Source of the DNA: an uncultured delta proteobacterium | Lineage (GTDB): Bacteria > Desulfobacterota > Desulfovibrionia > Desulfovibrionales > Desulfovibrionaceae | Direction of reading: 5' to 3' | Length of the DNA: 64,000 nucleotides | Assembly (NCBI GenBank): GCA_903835685.1 | Contig: CAILNX010000017.1 | Location: 62,001-126,000 of the forward strand | In this document: positions 16,928 through 25,857 of the stretch, piece by piece | How positions within the stretch are numbered: position 1 is the first letter of the stretch | Layout of the letters: the number at the start of each line of letters is the position of its first letter | The notes under the pieces: model-generated | What the model saw: only the letters and a program-made list of their open reading frames with translations | What the model was told of the DNA's origin: nothing | Database searches by the model: none | Made by a program: the position numbers and the translations under genes

Positions 16928-18289
16928 CTAGTTGGCGGCCGGGGTTCCCGGGGTCTCGGCCTGGCCCAGGCGCGCACTGTCCCGGCCCGGGGCCGAGTCC
17001 AGCAGGGCCTGGAGGGATTCGGCCGTCTTTTTGAACTGGGCCATCTTGGCCGGGGACACCGGCTCGGTGGTGGCCGAGCCGCGCAAATTGCGGGGGTTCA
17101 GCGGGGTGTTGCCCTGGTACAGCCTAAAATCCAGGTGCGGGCCGGTGGCCATGCCGGTCATGCCCACCCGGCCGATGGTCTGGCCCTGGCTCACGCGTTG
17201 CCCGGTTTTCAGTCCCGAGGCGTAGGCGCTCAAATGGCTGTACTGGGTGCGCAGGCCGCCTGAGTGGCTGACCACCACGTATTTCCCGGCCTCGCCGTTG
17301 TAGCCCACGGCCGTGACCGTGCCCTCGCCCACGGACCAGACCGGGGTGCCCACGGGCGCGGCGTAGTCCACGCCGGTGTGCGGCCGGTAGTAGTGCAGGA
17401 TGGGGTGCAGGCGCTTGTGGGTGAAGCCCGAGGTGATGCGGGTGAAGGACAAGGGGGCCATGAGAAAGGCCTTGCGCAGGCAACGGCCCGTGGGGTCAAA
17501 GTAGGCCAGGCCGCCCTTGCCGTTCTCAAAGCAGTAGCCGCGATAGGCCTGGCCCTGGTTCACGAACTCGGCCACGGGCATCTTGCCGTAGCACACGAAT
17601 TTGCCCTCCCGGTAGCGCTTCTCCACCACCACCCGAAAGGAGTCCCCGGGCTGGATGTCCCGGCAGAAGTCGATGTCCCAGGCGAACACGTCGGCGATGC
17701 GCACGGCCAATTCCGGGGTCTCGCCCAGGGCGGTGACGGTGTCGAAGAGGCTCAAGTTCACCGTGGCGGTCACGGTCTCCAGATGCACCTCGTAGTCGAT
17801 GGGCACCACGGCCGGGACCAGCCGGTCCTGAAAGCGCCGGACCACCAGGACCCGGTCGCGGTCGATCTCGTACTCGAAACCGGCAAAGGCCCCGTTCTCG
17901 GTCAGGATGCGGTAGGGCTGCCCGGCTTTGATCCGGGACAGGGGGAAGACGTCCTTGCAGGCCACGGCCAGGGCGTGGATTTCGCCCGGGCTCACATGTC
18001 CGGCCAGGAGGTCGTCGGCCGTGTCCCCGCTCTTGACCTGATCCTGGATCAGGCCCGGGGCCGGGACAGCGGCCGCATCCGGGAGGTCCGAGGCCGGGGG
18101 CAGGGTGGGGGCCGCAAAGGTCTCCGGGCTCGGGGCGATGCTGGCCTCGATGCGATCCGAGGGAAAGCTGTGCAGGAGGATGACAGCGGCGACAAAGAGA
18201 ACGAAAGGCAGCAGGATCAGAAAAACATGCCCGTTGGTCAGGGGCCTGGTGGTGTTTTTGCGGATGTGTTTCTGTCGGTCTGACTTCAA
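16928..18289 (-). CDS. Membrane-anchored M23 family metallopeptidase
   Basis: 453 residues. The start is TTG 18289 with AGGAG 8 bases upstream. A single N-terminal membrane segment (about residues 22-42) anchors a periplasmic protein with a LysM/OapA-like middle (VKSGDTADDLLAG, IKAGQPYRIL) and a C-terminal peptidase M23 domain (HTGVDYAAPVGTPV, VVVSHSGGLRTQYSHL, GPHLDFRLY). It probably cuts peptidoglycan cross-links in growth or division. The usual HxH is HLD here; the aspartate could still bind zinc. It is divergent from livK1. Confidence 0.87.
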   Translation of the reverse strand: MKSDRQKHIRKNTTRPLTNGHVFLILLPFVLFVAAVILLHSFPSDRIEASIAPSPETFAAPTLPPASDLPDAAAVPAPGLIQDQVKSGDTADDLLAGHVSPGEIHALAVACKDVFPLSRIKAGQPYRILTENGAFAGFEYEIDRDRVLVVRRFQDRLVPAVVPIDYEVHLETVTATVNLSLFDTVTALGETPELAVRIADVFAWDIDFCRDIQPGDSFRVVVEKRYREGKFVCYGKMPVAEFVNQGQAYRGYCFENGKGGLAYFDPTGRCLRKAFLMAPLSFTRITSGFTHKRLHPILHYYRPHTGVDYAAPVGTPVWSVGEGTVTAVGYNGEAGKYVVVSHSGGLRTQYSHLSAYASGLKTGQRVSQGQTIGRVGMTGMATGPHLDFRLYQGNTPLNPRNLRGSATTEPVSPAKMAQFKKTAESLQALLDSAPGRDSARLGQAETPGTPAAN

Positions 18290-18452
18290 AACCCGTTCTC
18301 CTGGTCAGGGTGCGGGAAGAATAAAGGGCCGCAGATTTGCCCCGAGGTACACGTTTTCCCATGGCCTGTCCACCTTGTAAGCCTGCCAGAACGATGACGC
18401 CCAGGATTGACCTGAAAGGCTCTTTATGTTCTGAATAAAGGGTCTCGGGCCA

Positions 18453-18481
18453 GTGAGCGAGTACACGCTCACCGCTTTTTT
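18453..18481 (+). terminator. Terminator-like hairpin in the livK1 leader
   Basis: GTGAGCG (18453-18459) and CGCTCAC (18466-18472) pair around AGTACA and are followed by CGC and six T. It sits 28 bases before the livK1 ATG, so it would act as an attenuator if the promoter is upstream, or belong to the promoter region if not. Another small palindrome (CTTTAT/ATAAAG) is at 18422-18440. Confidence 0.5.
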
Positions 18482-18508
18482 CCTCTCCAACGAAAAAAGG
18501 GATGGATC

Positions 18509-19657
18509 ATGAAACGCATTGTCTTGTGCTGCGCAGTTGTCCTTGGCCTTGTGTTCGGCTTGGCCCTTGGCCAGTCCCAGGCCGCCGAACCCCTGAAAAT
18601 CGGGGCCGTGCTCTCGGTCACCGGCCCGGCCTCGTTTTTGGGCGAACCGGAAAAGAACACCCTGCTCATGCTCGAAGAGCAGATCAACGCCAAGGGCGGG
18701 GTGGCGGGCCGGAAGCTCGAAGTCATCGTCTATGACGACGAGTCGGACGTGAACAAGGCCGTGCTTTCGGCCCAGAAGCTGACCAAGAAGGACCGGGTGG
18801 CCGCAGTCCTCGGACCCAGCATCTCGGGCAGCACCCTGGGCATCATGAAGTTTTTCGAGGAGTCCCAGATTCCGCTTATCTCCTGCGCGGCCTCGGAAAA
18901 GATCGTGAACCCGGTGAACAAATGGGTGTTCAACACCCCCCAGCTCGACCGCCACGCGGTGATCAAGATTTTGCAGGCGGCCAAGAAGAAGGGCGTGAAA
19001 AGCTTGGCCATCCTGACCGTGTCCGACGGCTACGGCCAGTCCGGCCGTGCCGTGCTCCAGGAGCTCATCCCGGCCCAGGGCTTCACCCTGGCGGCCGACG
19101 AGGTCTACGGCCCCAAGGACACGGATATGACCGCCCAGCTGACCAAGATCAAGGAGCTTGGGCCTGACGCCATCATCTGCTGGGGCACCAATCCTGGCCC
19201 GGCCGTGGTGGCCCGGAACATGAAACAGCTCGGCCTGACCACGCCTTTGTACATGAGCCACGGGGTGGCCTCGGACAAATTCATCGAACTGGCCGGACCG
19301 GCTGCTGACGGGATCATGCTCCCGGCCGGGCGGCTCATCGTGGCCGGACAGCTCCCGGACGCCCATCCCCAGAAAAAGCTGCTCCTGGACTACGCCGCCC
19401 AGTACCAGGCCAAGTACAAGGCCCCGGTGTCCAGCTTTGGCGGCTACGCCTGGGACGCCCTCATGCTGGTGGTCAAGGCCGTGGAGATGGGCAAGTCCGC
19501 AAGGCCCGAGGACATCCGGGACAACCTGGAGAAGATTCAGGGATTCGTGGCCACCACCGGCACCTACACCTACACCCCGGCCAATCACAACGGCCTGGAC
19601 GAGAGCGCCTTTGTCCTGGTGGTCATTGACAAGGGCGGCTGGAAGATCATTGACTAG
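18509..19657 (+). CDS. livK: Branched-chain amino acid-type ABC substrate-binding protein, paralog 1
   Basis: 382 residues with a signal peptide (MKRIVLCCAVVLGLVFGL...SQAA), so periplasmic. It is a periplasmic binding protein type I of the LivJ/LivK family: KIGAVLSVTGPASFLGEPEK, VIVYDDESDVNKAV, FEESQIPLISCAASEKIV, YGPKDTDMTAQLTKIK and the closing NHNGLDES. It delivers ligand to LivHMGF. A closely similar copy follows at 19761. The ligand may be a branched-chain amino acid or an aromatic acid, given the CoA ligase at the end of the cluster (inference). Confidence 0.9.
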   Translation: MKRIVLCCAVVLGLVFGLALGQSQAAEPLKIGAVLSVTGPASFLGEPEKNTLLMLEEQINAKGGVAGRKLEVIVYDDESDVNKAVLSAQKLTKKDRVAAVLGPSISGSTLGIMKFFEESQIPLISCAASEKIVNPVNKWVFNTPQLDRHAVIKILQAAKKKGVKSLAILTVSDGYGQSGRAVLQELIPAQGFTLAADEVYGPKDTDMTAQLTKIKELGPDAIICWGTNPGPAVVARNMKQLGLTTPLYMSHGVASDKFIELAGPAADGIMLPAGRLIVAGQLPDAHPQKKLLLDYAAQYQAKYKAPVSSFGGYAWDALMLVVKAVEMGKSARPEDIRDNLEKIQGFVATTGTYTYTPANHNGLDESAFVLVVIDKGGWKIID

Positions 19658-19760
19658 GGCGGCCCGGTCTCCCCAGGCAGAAGGTCAAAGACCCGGGTCC
19701 CGGCGCGGGACCTCCCGGAAAAGCTGCGCAGAGCCCGCATGCGGGCGAAGGAGTCAGGAG

Positions 19761-20912
19761 ATGAAGGTTCGATTTACCGTCGTCTTGGCGGCCGTTCTCA
19801 TGGCCGTGCTGCTGTGTGCGGGCCGCCCGGCCCAGGCCGAGGACACCATCAAGATCGGGGCCGTGCTTTCGGTCACTGGCCCGGCCGCCTTTCTCGGCGA
19901 GCCCGAAAAAAACACCATGCTCATGGTCCAGGACGCGGTGAACGCGGCCGGCGGGGTCCTGGGCAAGAAGCTCGAGGTCATTGTCTATGACGACGAGTCC
20001 GATGTGAACAAGGCCGTGCTCTCGGCCCAGAAGCTCATCAAGAAGGACAAGGTCGTGGCCGTGGCCGGGCCGAGCACCTCGGGCAACAGCCTGGGCATCA
20101 TGAAATTCTTCGAGGAGTCCCAGGTGCCCCTGGTGTCCTGCGCGGCTTCGGAGAAGATCGTCAACCCGGTGGGCAAATGGGTCTTCAGCGTGGCCCCCCT
20201 GGACCGCCACGCGGCCGGGAAGATTCTGGCTGACGCGGCCAAGAAGGGCCTGAAGAAGCTGGCCATCCTCTCGGTGTCCGACGGGTTCGGCCAGTCCGGC
20301 CGGGCCGTGCTTCAGGAGCTCATCCCGGCCAAGGGTTTCGTCCTGGCGGCGGACGAGGTCTACGGTCCCAAGGACACGGATATGACCGCCCAGTTGACCA
20401 AGATCAAGGAAGCGGCCCCGGACGCCATTATTGTCTGGGGCACCAACCCCGGACCAGCGGTCATCGCCCGCAACCGGGAGCAGCTCGGGATCACCACCCC
20501 GCTCTATGTCTGCCACGGAGTGGCCTCCAAGAAGTTCATCGAACTGGCCGGAAGCGCGGCCGAGGGCCTCATGCTCCCGGCCGGCCGCCTCATCGTGGCC
20601 GACCAGCTCCCTGAGGCCAACCCCTTAAAGAAGCTGCTCCTGGATTACACGGCCAAGTACCAGGCCAGGTACAACGCCCCGGTGTCCACCTTCGGCGGCC
20701 ACGGCTGGGACTCGGTGTCCCTCATCGTCAAGGCCATGGAAACCGCCAAGTCGGCCAAGCCCGAGGCCATCCGCAACGCCCTGGAAAAGATCACCGGCTA
20801 TGCGGGCACGGCCGGGGTCTTCACCTACACCCCGGAGAACCACAACGGCCTGTCCGAGGACGCCTTTGTCATGGTCAAGGTGGAGAAGGGGGATTGGAGG
20901 CTGATGGAATAG
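19761..20912 (+). CDS. livK: Branched-chain amino acid-type ABC substrate-binding protein, paralog 2
   Basis: 383 residues. The start is ATG 19761 with CAGGAG directly before it, giving the signal peptide MKVRFTVVLAAVLMAVLLCA...AQAED. It aligns with paralog 1 over the full length and shares long identical blocks (VIVYDDESDVNKAVLSAQKL, YGPKDTDMTAQLTKIKE). The differences include the substrate-side segments SVAPLDRHAAGKI versus NTPQLDRHAVIKI. This is a recent tandem duplication. A UUCG-loop terminator follows before livH. Confidence 0.9.
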   Translation: MKVRFTVVLAAVLMAVLLCAGRPAQAEDTIKIGAVLSVTGPAAFLGEPEKNTMLMVQDAVNAAGGVLGKKLEVIVYDDESDVNKAVLSAQKLIKKDKVVAVAGPSTSGNSLGIMKFFEESQVPLVSCAASEKIVNPVGKWVFSVAPLDRHAAGKILADAAKKGLKKLAILSVSDGFGQSGRAVLQELIPAKGFVLAADEVYGPKDTDMTAQLTKIKEAAPDAIIVWGTNPGPAVIARNREQLGITTPLYVCHGVASKKFIELAGSAAEGLMLPAGRLIVADQLPEANPLKKLLLDYTAKYQARYNAPVSTFGGHGWDSVSLIVKAMETAKSAKPEAIRNALEKITGYAGTAGVFTYTPENHNGLSEDAFVMVKVEKGDWRLME

Positions 20913-20942
20913 GGGCGCAAGTCCTGATTTTGTCATGCACGA

Positions 20943-20969
20943 CGCCCGGCTTCGGCCGGGCGTTTTTTT
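20943..20969 (+). terminator. Rho-independent terminator after livK2
   Basis: CGCCCGGC (20943-20950), loop TTCG, GCCGGGCG (20955-20962), then seven T. A stable UUCG tetraloop hairpin. It probably lets the binding proteins be made in excess over the membrane and ATPase subunits by partial read-through. Confidence 0.95.
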
Positions 20970-21083
20970 GTTCAGGGTCCCGGCTGTATCCCTTCTGTCC
21001 AGGCCCCGTTGACCTCCCCCGTCTTTTATGTTCAAGGAACGAACGCGGGGCGCGCGCCCGCTTTTCGGAGACCCCTTCAATCC

Positions 21084-21965
21084 ATGAACATTTCCAGCCT
21101 CCTCCAATACCTGATCTCCGGGCTCACCACGGGCAGCACCTATGGGCTGGCCGCGCTCGGGTTCACCATCATTTTCAACAGCACCGGAATCATCAATTTC
21201 GCCCAGGGCGAGTTCGTCATGCTGGGTGGCATGTTCAGCGTGTTCTTCATGAAATGGTTCGGCCTGCCCATCGCCTGGGCCGTGCTCCTGGCCGCCCTGG
21301 CCACCATGATCGCCGGGGCGCTCATCGAGCGGCTGGCCATCCGGCCGGTCAAGGGCGCCTCCCCCATCAACCTGGTCATCGTGACCATCGGCGTGTCCAT
21401 CTTCATCCGGGGCCTGGCCATGCTGGTCTGGGGCAAGGACACCTACGCCCTGCCCGCCTTTTCCGGGGACAAGCCCATCGCCGTACTCGGCGCGGCCATG
21501 ATGCCCCAGAGCCTCTGGGTCCTGGGGGTCAGCCTGGCCATGCTGGCCGCGCTCAAGGCCTTCTTCTCCCACACCATCCAGGGCAAGGCCATGCTGGCCT
21601 GCTCCTTTGACCGCAAGGCCGCCTCGCTCATGGGCATCGGCGTGGAGCGCATGGTGCTCCTGTCCTTCATGATCTCGGCCCTGATCGGGGCCGTGGGCGG
21701 GGCCATCCTGGCCCCCATCACCCTGACCTCCTTTGACGTGGGCGTGCTGCTCGGCCTCAAGGGGTTCGCGGCCTGCATCCTGGGCGGCCTGGGCAACCCG
21801 TTCGGCGCGGCCCTGGGCGGCCTGGTCCTGGGCGTGCTGGAATCCCTGGGCGCGGGGTATCTGTCCTCGGCCTACAAGGACGCCTTTGCCTTCATCCTCC
21901 TCCTGGCCCTGCTCTTTGTCCGGCCGCAGGGGCTCTTTGGCCGCAAGTCGGTGAAAAGGGTCTAG
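21084..21965 (+). CDS. livH: Branched-chain amino acid ABC transporter permease LivH
   Basis: 293 residues starting at ATG 21084 (MNISSLLQYLISGLTTGSTY); an in-frame ATG at 21009 would overlap the post-terminator region and add non-conserved residues. It is hydrophobic with about eight membrane segments and has the LivH hallmarks GFTIIFNSTGIINFAQGEF, DRKAASLMGI and KGFAACILGGLGNPFGA. It forms the inner-membrane channel with LivM. Normally livM follows within a few bases; here 108 bases with an AT-rich element intervene. Confidence 0.93.
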   Translation: MNISSLLQYLISGLTTGSTYGLAALGFTIIFNSTGIINFAQGEFVMLGGMFSVFFMKWFGLPIAWAVLLAALATMIAGALIERLAIRPVKGASPINLVIVTIGVSIFIRGLAMLVWGKDTYALPAFSGDKPIAVLGAAMMPQSLWVLGVSLAMLAALKAFFSHTIQGKAMLACSFDRKAASLMGIGVERMVLLSFMISALIGAVGGAILAPITLTSFDVGVLLGLKGFAACILGGLGNPFGAALGGLVLGVLESLGAGYLSSAYKDAFAFILLLALLFVRPQGLFGRKSVKRV

Positions 21966-21992
21966 CCGTGAATCCTGCCAGCGCACCAAACC

Positions 21993-22028
21993 AAGAAATA
22001 AATATTTATATTACTATTTCATACTGTT
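21993..22028 (+). repeat. AT-rich intergenic element, copy 3 (degenerate)
   Basis: A 36-base AT-rich block beginning AAGAAATAAATATTTATA and ending TTTCATACTGTT, then GCGC. Its end resembles copy 6 (TTTCTTACTGTT then CCGCG). It lies between livH and livM. Confidence 0.6.
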
Positions 22029-22073
22029 GCGCATCGGCAAGAGACGGGGTTTGTTGCTGGAGGGTCGGCTAGC

Positions 22074-23042
22074 GTGGACTCCTTCCGCAAGAACCTCCTG
22101 GGCCTTGCAGCGCTCATGGCCCTTCTGGCCGTGGCCCCCCTGCTCCTGGGCAACGACTACTACCTGACCGTGCTCACCCTTTCGGCCATCAACGCCATCA
22201 TCGTGGTGGGCCTGAACCTGCTCCTGGGCCATGCCGGGCAGATATCCCTGGGCCACGGCGCGTTCTATGGCCTGGCCGCCTACACCTCGGCCATCCTGAC
22301 CGCCACCCTGGGCCTGCCCGTGTTCCTGGGCGGCCTGGCGGGCGTGCTGTGCGCCGGGGTGGTGGCCCTGGCCATCGGCATCCCCACGCTCAAACTGCAC
22401 GGCCACTACCTGGCCATGGCCACCCTGGGATTCGGGCTCATCGTGTACATCGTGTTCAACGAGGCCGTAGGACTCACCGGCGGACCCTCGGGATTCACGG
22501 GCATCCCCCGGCTGTCCCTGGCCGGGATGGAGCTGACCTCGGACCTGGGCTACTATTATCTCTGCGCGGGCTGCCTGGGTCTGGTTATCCTGGTGGCCTT
22601 AAATCTCATCGACTCCCGCACGGGCCGCGCCCTGCGCGCCTTGCACACCTCGGAAAAGGCCGCTCAGGCCGTGGGCGTGGACATCGCCCGGTACAAACTG
22701 GCCGTGTTCGTGCTCTCGGCTCTCTACGCGGGCCTGGCCGGGGTGCTCTACGCCCACTACCTGACCTTCATCGCCCCGGCCTCCTTCGGGTTCCTCTATT
22801 CCGTGGAGCTCATCGTCATGGTGGTTTTGGGCGGGATGTCCAGCATCTTCGGGTCCGTGGCCGGGGCCTTTTTCCTGACCGCCCTGCCCGAGTTCCTGCG
22901 GGCCTTTGAGAACATCGAGATCCTGCTTTTCGGGGCCATCCTCATCGTGTGCATGATCTTCCTGCCCGAGGGCCTGGCCGGAGGGGTGCGGGCGGTGCGC
23001 GCCAGGTTGTTCAGGCGGGCCAAGGGGGCGGGCGATGCCTGA
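22074..23042 (+). CDS. livM: Branched-chain amino acid ABC transporter permease LivM
   Basis: 322 residues from GTG 22074, with GGAGGG nine bases upstream. Hydrophobic with about nine membrane segments. LivM motifs are LNLLLGHAGQISLGHGAFYG, TLKLHGHYLAMATLGFGLI and VDIARYKLAVFVLSALYAGL. It pairs with LivH. The 3' end overlaps livG by eight bases, so the two are coupled. Confidence 0.93.
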   Translation: MDSFRKNLLGLAALMALLAVAPLLLGNDYYLTVLTLSAINAIIVVGLNLLLGHAGQISLGHGAFYGLAAYTSAILTATLGLPVFLGGLAGVLCAGVVALAIGIPTLKLHGHYLAMATLGFGLIVYIVFNEAVGLTGGPSGFTGIPRLSLAGMELTSDLGYYYLCAGCLGLVILVALNLIDSRTGRALRALHTSEKAAQAVGVDIARYKLAVFVLSALYAGLAGVLYAHYLTFIAPASFGFLYSVELIVMVVLGGMSSIFGSVAGAFFLTALPEFLRAFENIEILLFGAILIVCMIFLPEGLAGGVRAVRARLFRRAKGAGDA

Positions 23043-23811
23043 GAGCACGCTGTTGCGCTGCACCGGCCTGGGGGTCCGCTTCGGGGGGGTGCAGGCCTTG
23101 AGCCAGGTGGACTTCACGGCCGAGAAGGGCCGCATCACCTCCATCATCGGCCCCAACGGAGCGGGCAAGACCACGCTCTTGAACGCCATCAGCGGCATGG
23201 GACCCTGCGACACCGGGACCATCCTCTGCCTGGGCCAGGACATCACCTCCGCCCCGGCCCATCTGCGGGCCAAGAACGGCATGGTGCGCACCTTCCAGAA
23301 CCTGGAGGTGTTCTCCAACATGAGCGTGCTGGAAAACGTCATGACCGGGTGCCACACCTTTGTGCGCTATTCCTTTCTGGACGCGGTGTTCAAGACCCCG
23401 CGCTATTTCTCGGGCGAGCGCCGGGTGCGGGAGATCGCCGAAGCCCAGTTGGCCTTCGTGGGCCTCTCGGACTCAGCCGCCATTCCGGCGGCAGAGCTGT
23501 CCTTCGGCAGCCAGCGCATGCTGGAACTGGCCCGAGCCCTGGCCGCCGACCCCTGGCTGCTCATCCTGGACGAGCCGGCGGCCGGGCTGAACATGCGCGA
23601 GACCAAGGCCCTGGGGGACCTCATCGTGCGCATGAACCGGGAGCTGGGCCTGACCATCGTGCTGGTGGAGCATGACATGGACCTGATCATGCGCATCAGC
23701 CACCGCATCAGCGTGCTCTGTTTCGGGGAGATCATCGCCGTGGGCAGCCCAGGCGAAATCCAGAAAAACCCCAAGGTCATCACCGCCTATCTGGGCGAGG
23801 ACGAGGACTAG
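23035..23811 (+). CDS. livG: Branched-chain amino acid ABC transporter ATP-binding protein LivG
   Basis: 258 residues. Walker A GPNGAGKTT, Q-loop region RTFQNLEVFSNMSV, signature LSFGSQRMLELARAL (a divergent LSGGQ, as is usual in LivG), Walker B LLILDEPAAGLN and switch H in VEHDMDLIM. It energises the LivHM pore. livF follows after two bases. Confidence 0.94.
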   Translation: MPESTLLRCTGLGVRFGGVQALSQVDFTAEKGRITSIIGPNGAGKTTLLNAISGMGPCDTGTILCLGQDITSAPAHLRAKNGMVRTFQNLEVFSNMSVLENVMTGCHTFVRYSFLDAVFKTPRYFSGERRVREIAEAQLAFVGLSDSAAIPAAELSFGSQRMLELARALAADPWLLILDEPAAGLNMRETKALGDLIVRMNRELGLTIVLVEHDMDLIMRISHRISVLCFGEIIAVGSPGEIQKNPKVITAYLGEDED

Positions 23812-23813
23812 CC

Positions 23814-24542
23814 GTGCTCACGCTCAAAAACGTGGACGTGCACTACGGCCGCATCCAGGCCGCCAAGCGGGTGAGCCTGCACGTGGACCCGGGCGAGATC
23901 GTGGCCCTGATCGGGGGCAACGGCGCGGGCAAGACCACGCTTCTGTGCACCATTTCCGGGCTCATCCGGCCCTCCACCGGGTCCGTGACCTTTGCCGGGG
24001 CGGACATCACCCGGCACAGCCCCGAGCGCATCGTGGCCCAGGGCCTGTCCCATGTGCCCGAAGGCCGCCTGGTGTTCGCACCCCTGTCCGTGGCCGACAA
24101 CCTGCTGCTGGGGTCCTACTCCCGCCACAAATTCGGCCAAGGCCAGGCCATCGAGGCCGATATTTCCGCCATATACGACATGTTCCCGGTGCTCGGCGAG
24201 CGCCGCAACCAGCCTGCCGGGACCCTGTCCGGGGGCGAGCAGCAGATGCTCTCCATCGGCCGGGCGCTCATGGCCAAGCCCCGGCTCCTGCTCCTGGACG
24301 AGCCCTCCATGGGCCTGGCCCCGAACATCACCCGGGACATCTTCCGGCACGTGGTTTCCCTGCGCGAATCCCTGGGGCTCACGGTGCTCCTGGTGGAGCA
24401 GAACGCCCGCAGCGCGTTGAAAATCGCGGATCGGGGCTATGTGCTGGAGACCGGGCGGGTCATTCTTCAGGGCCAGGCCGCCGAGCTTTTGGCCAATCGG
24501 GACGTGCAACGGGCCTATCTGGGCCGGGATTTGGACGCGTAA
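23814..24542 (+). CDS. livF: Branched-chain amino acid ABC transporter ATP-binding protein LivF
   Basis: 242 residues from GTG 23814, two bases after livG. Walker A GGNGAGKTT, Q-loop region LSHVPEGRLVFAPLSV, signature LSGGEQQMLSIGRALM, Walker B LLLLDEPSMGLAP and switch H replaced by the usual LivF glutamine (LVEQNA). It forms a heterodimeric ATPase with LivG. Confidence 0.94.
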   Translation: MLTLKNVDVHYGRIQAAKRVSLHVDPGEIVALIGGNGAGKTTLLCTISGLIRPSTGSVTFAGADITRHSPERIVAQGLSHVPEGRLVFAPLSVADNLLLGSYSRHKFGQGQAIEADISAIYDMFPVLGERRNQPAGTLSGGEQQMLSIGRALMAKPRLLLLDEPSMGLAPNITRDIFRHVVSLRESLGLTVLLVEQNARSALKIADRGYVLETGRVILQGQAAELLANRDVQRAYLGRDLDA

Positions 24543-24552
24543 GGAGAGGCAT

Positions 24553-25857
24553 ATGATCTGGCAGCCCAAGTACGAGACCATGGACCGCGCGGCCCTGGAG
24601 CAGCTTCAGTTGGAGCGCCTCCAGGCCACGCTCACCCGCGTGTCCCGCAATGTCCCGTTCTACCGGATGAAATTCGAGGAGATGGGCATCGATCCGGACG
24701 AGTTCCGCTCCCTGGAGGATGTGCGCCGCCTGCCCTTCACCGGCAAGGCCGATTTGCGGGACAACTACCCCTACGGCATGTTCGCCGTGCCCCTGCGCGA
24801 GGTGGTCCGGCTGCACGCCTCGTCCGGGACCACGGGCAAGCCCGTGGTGGGGGGCTACACCAAGAACGACATCGCCCGCTGGACCGAGCTTACGGCCCGG
24901 GTGCTTTCGGCCGCCGGGGTGACCAAGGACGACGTGATCCAGATCACCCTGGCCTACGGGCTTTTTACCGGCGGGTTCGGGTTCCATTACGGGGCCGAGC
25001 TCATCGGGGCCTCGGTCATCCCCAGCTCCAGCGGCAACACCCGCCGCCAGGTGGCCATCATGCAGGATTATAAGACCACCACCCTGGTGAGCACGCCCAG
25101 CTACGCCCTGTATCTGGCCGACACCATGGACGAGATGGGGGTCAACGCCAACGCCCTGGGGCTCAAATACGCCCTGTGCGGGGCCGAGGTCTGGTCCGAG
25201 GGCATGCGCCGGGAGATCCAGGACCGGCTCAAGGTGGTGGCCACGGACAACTACGGGATCAGCGAGGTCATGGGGCCGGGCATTGCCGGGGAATGCCAGG
25301 AGCGCGCGGGCCTGCACCTGAACGAGGACCATTTTCTGGTGGAGATCATCAATCCCGAGACCTGCGCCCCGGCCGAGCCCGGCCAGGTGGGCGAACTGGT
25401 GCTGACCACCCTGACCAAGGAGGCCTTCCCGCTCATCCGCTACCGCACCGGGGACCTGACCCGGCTCCTGCCCGGGATCTGCGCCTGCGGCCGGACTTTC
25501 ATGCGCATGGAGCGGGTCCTGGGCCGGGCCGACGACATGTTCACGGTCAAGGGGGTGAACGTGTTTCCCTCCCAGGTGGAGGCCGTGCTCTGCTCCATCA
25601 AGGGCCTCACCCCGCACTACCAGATCGAGCTGGACCGGGAAGGCCCCCTGGACAAGGCCACGGTGTTCGTGGAGGCCGACGCCGAGCTGCTGGTGGACCG
25701 CATCCGCGAGGCCCAGGCCGTGCAGGAGACCACCCGCAAGCGCCTGTTCAGCGAACTGGGCGTGCATTTCGAGGTCAAGCTCATGGAGGGCAAGACGCTC
25801 ACGCGCTTCGAGGGCAAGGCCCGGCGGGTCAAGGATAAGCGGACGTTTTCGGCCTGA
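24553..25857 (+). CDS. paaK: Phenylacetate--CoA ligase family protein
   Basis: 434 residues from ATG 24553 (TAAGGAGAGG just upstream). An ANL-superfamily adenylating enzyme: P-loop HASSGTTGKPVVGGYT, DNYGISEVMGPGIAGEC, YRTGDLTRLLPGICACGR, MERVLGRADDMFTVKGVNVFP (read in parts) and the C-terminal lysine region FEGKARRVKDKR. It would convert phenylacetate or another aryl acid to its CoA ester, e.g. after breakdown of an imported aromatic amino acid. It is separated from livF by ten bases and so likely part of the transport operon. Its TGA abuts the stop of the convergent pilin gene with no gap. Confidence 0.88.
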   Translation: MIWQPKYETMDRAALEQLQLERLQATLTRVSRNVPFYRMKFEEMGIDPDEFRSLEDVRRLPFTGKADLRDNYPYGMFAVPLREVVRLHASSGTTGKPVVGGYTKNDIARWTELTARVLSAAGVTKDDVIQITLAYGLFTGGFGFHYGAELIGASVIPSSSGNTRRQVAIMQDYKTTTLVSTPSYALYLADTMDEMGVNANALGLKYALCGAEVWSEGMRREIQDRLKVVATDNYGISEVMGPGIAGECQERAGLHLNEDHFLVEIINPETCAPAEPGQVGELVLTTLTKEAFPLIRYRTGDLTRLLPGICACGRTFMRMERVLGRADDMFTVKGVNVFPSQVEAVLCSIKGLTPHYQIELDREGPLDKATVFVEADAELLVDRIREAQAVQETTRKRLFSELGVHFEVKLMEGKTLTRFEGKARRVKDKRTFSA

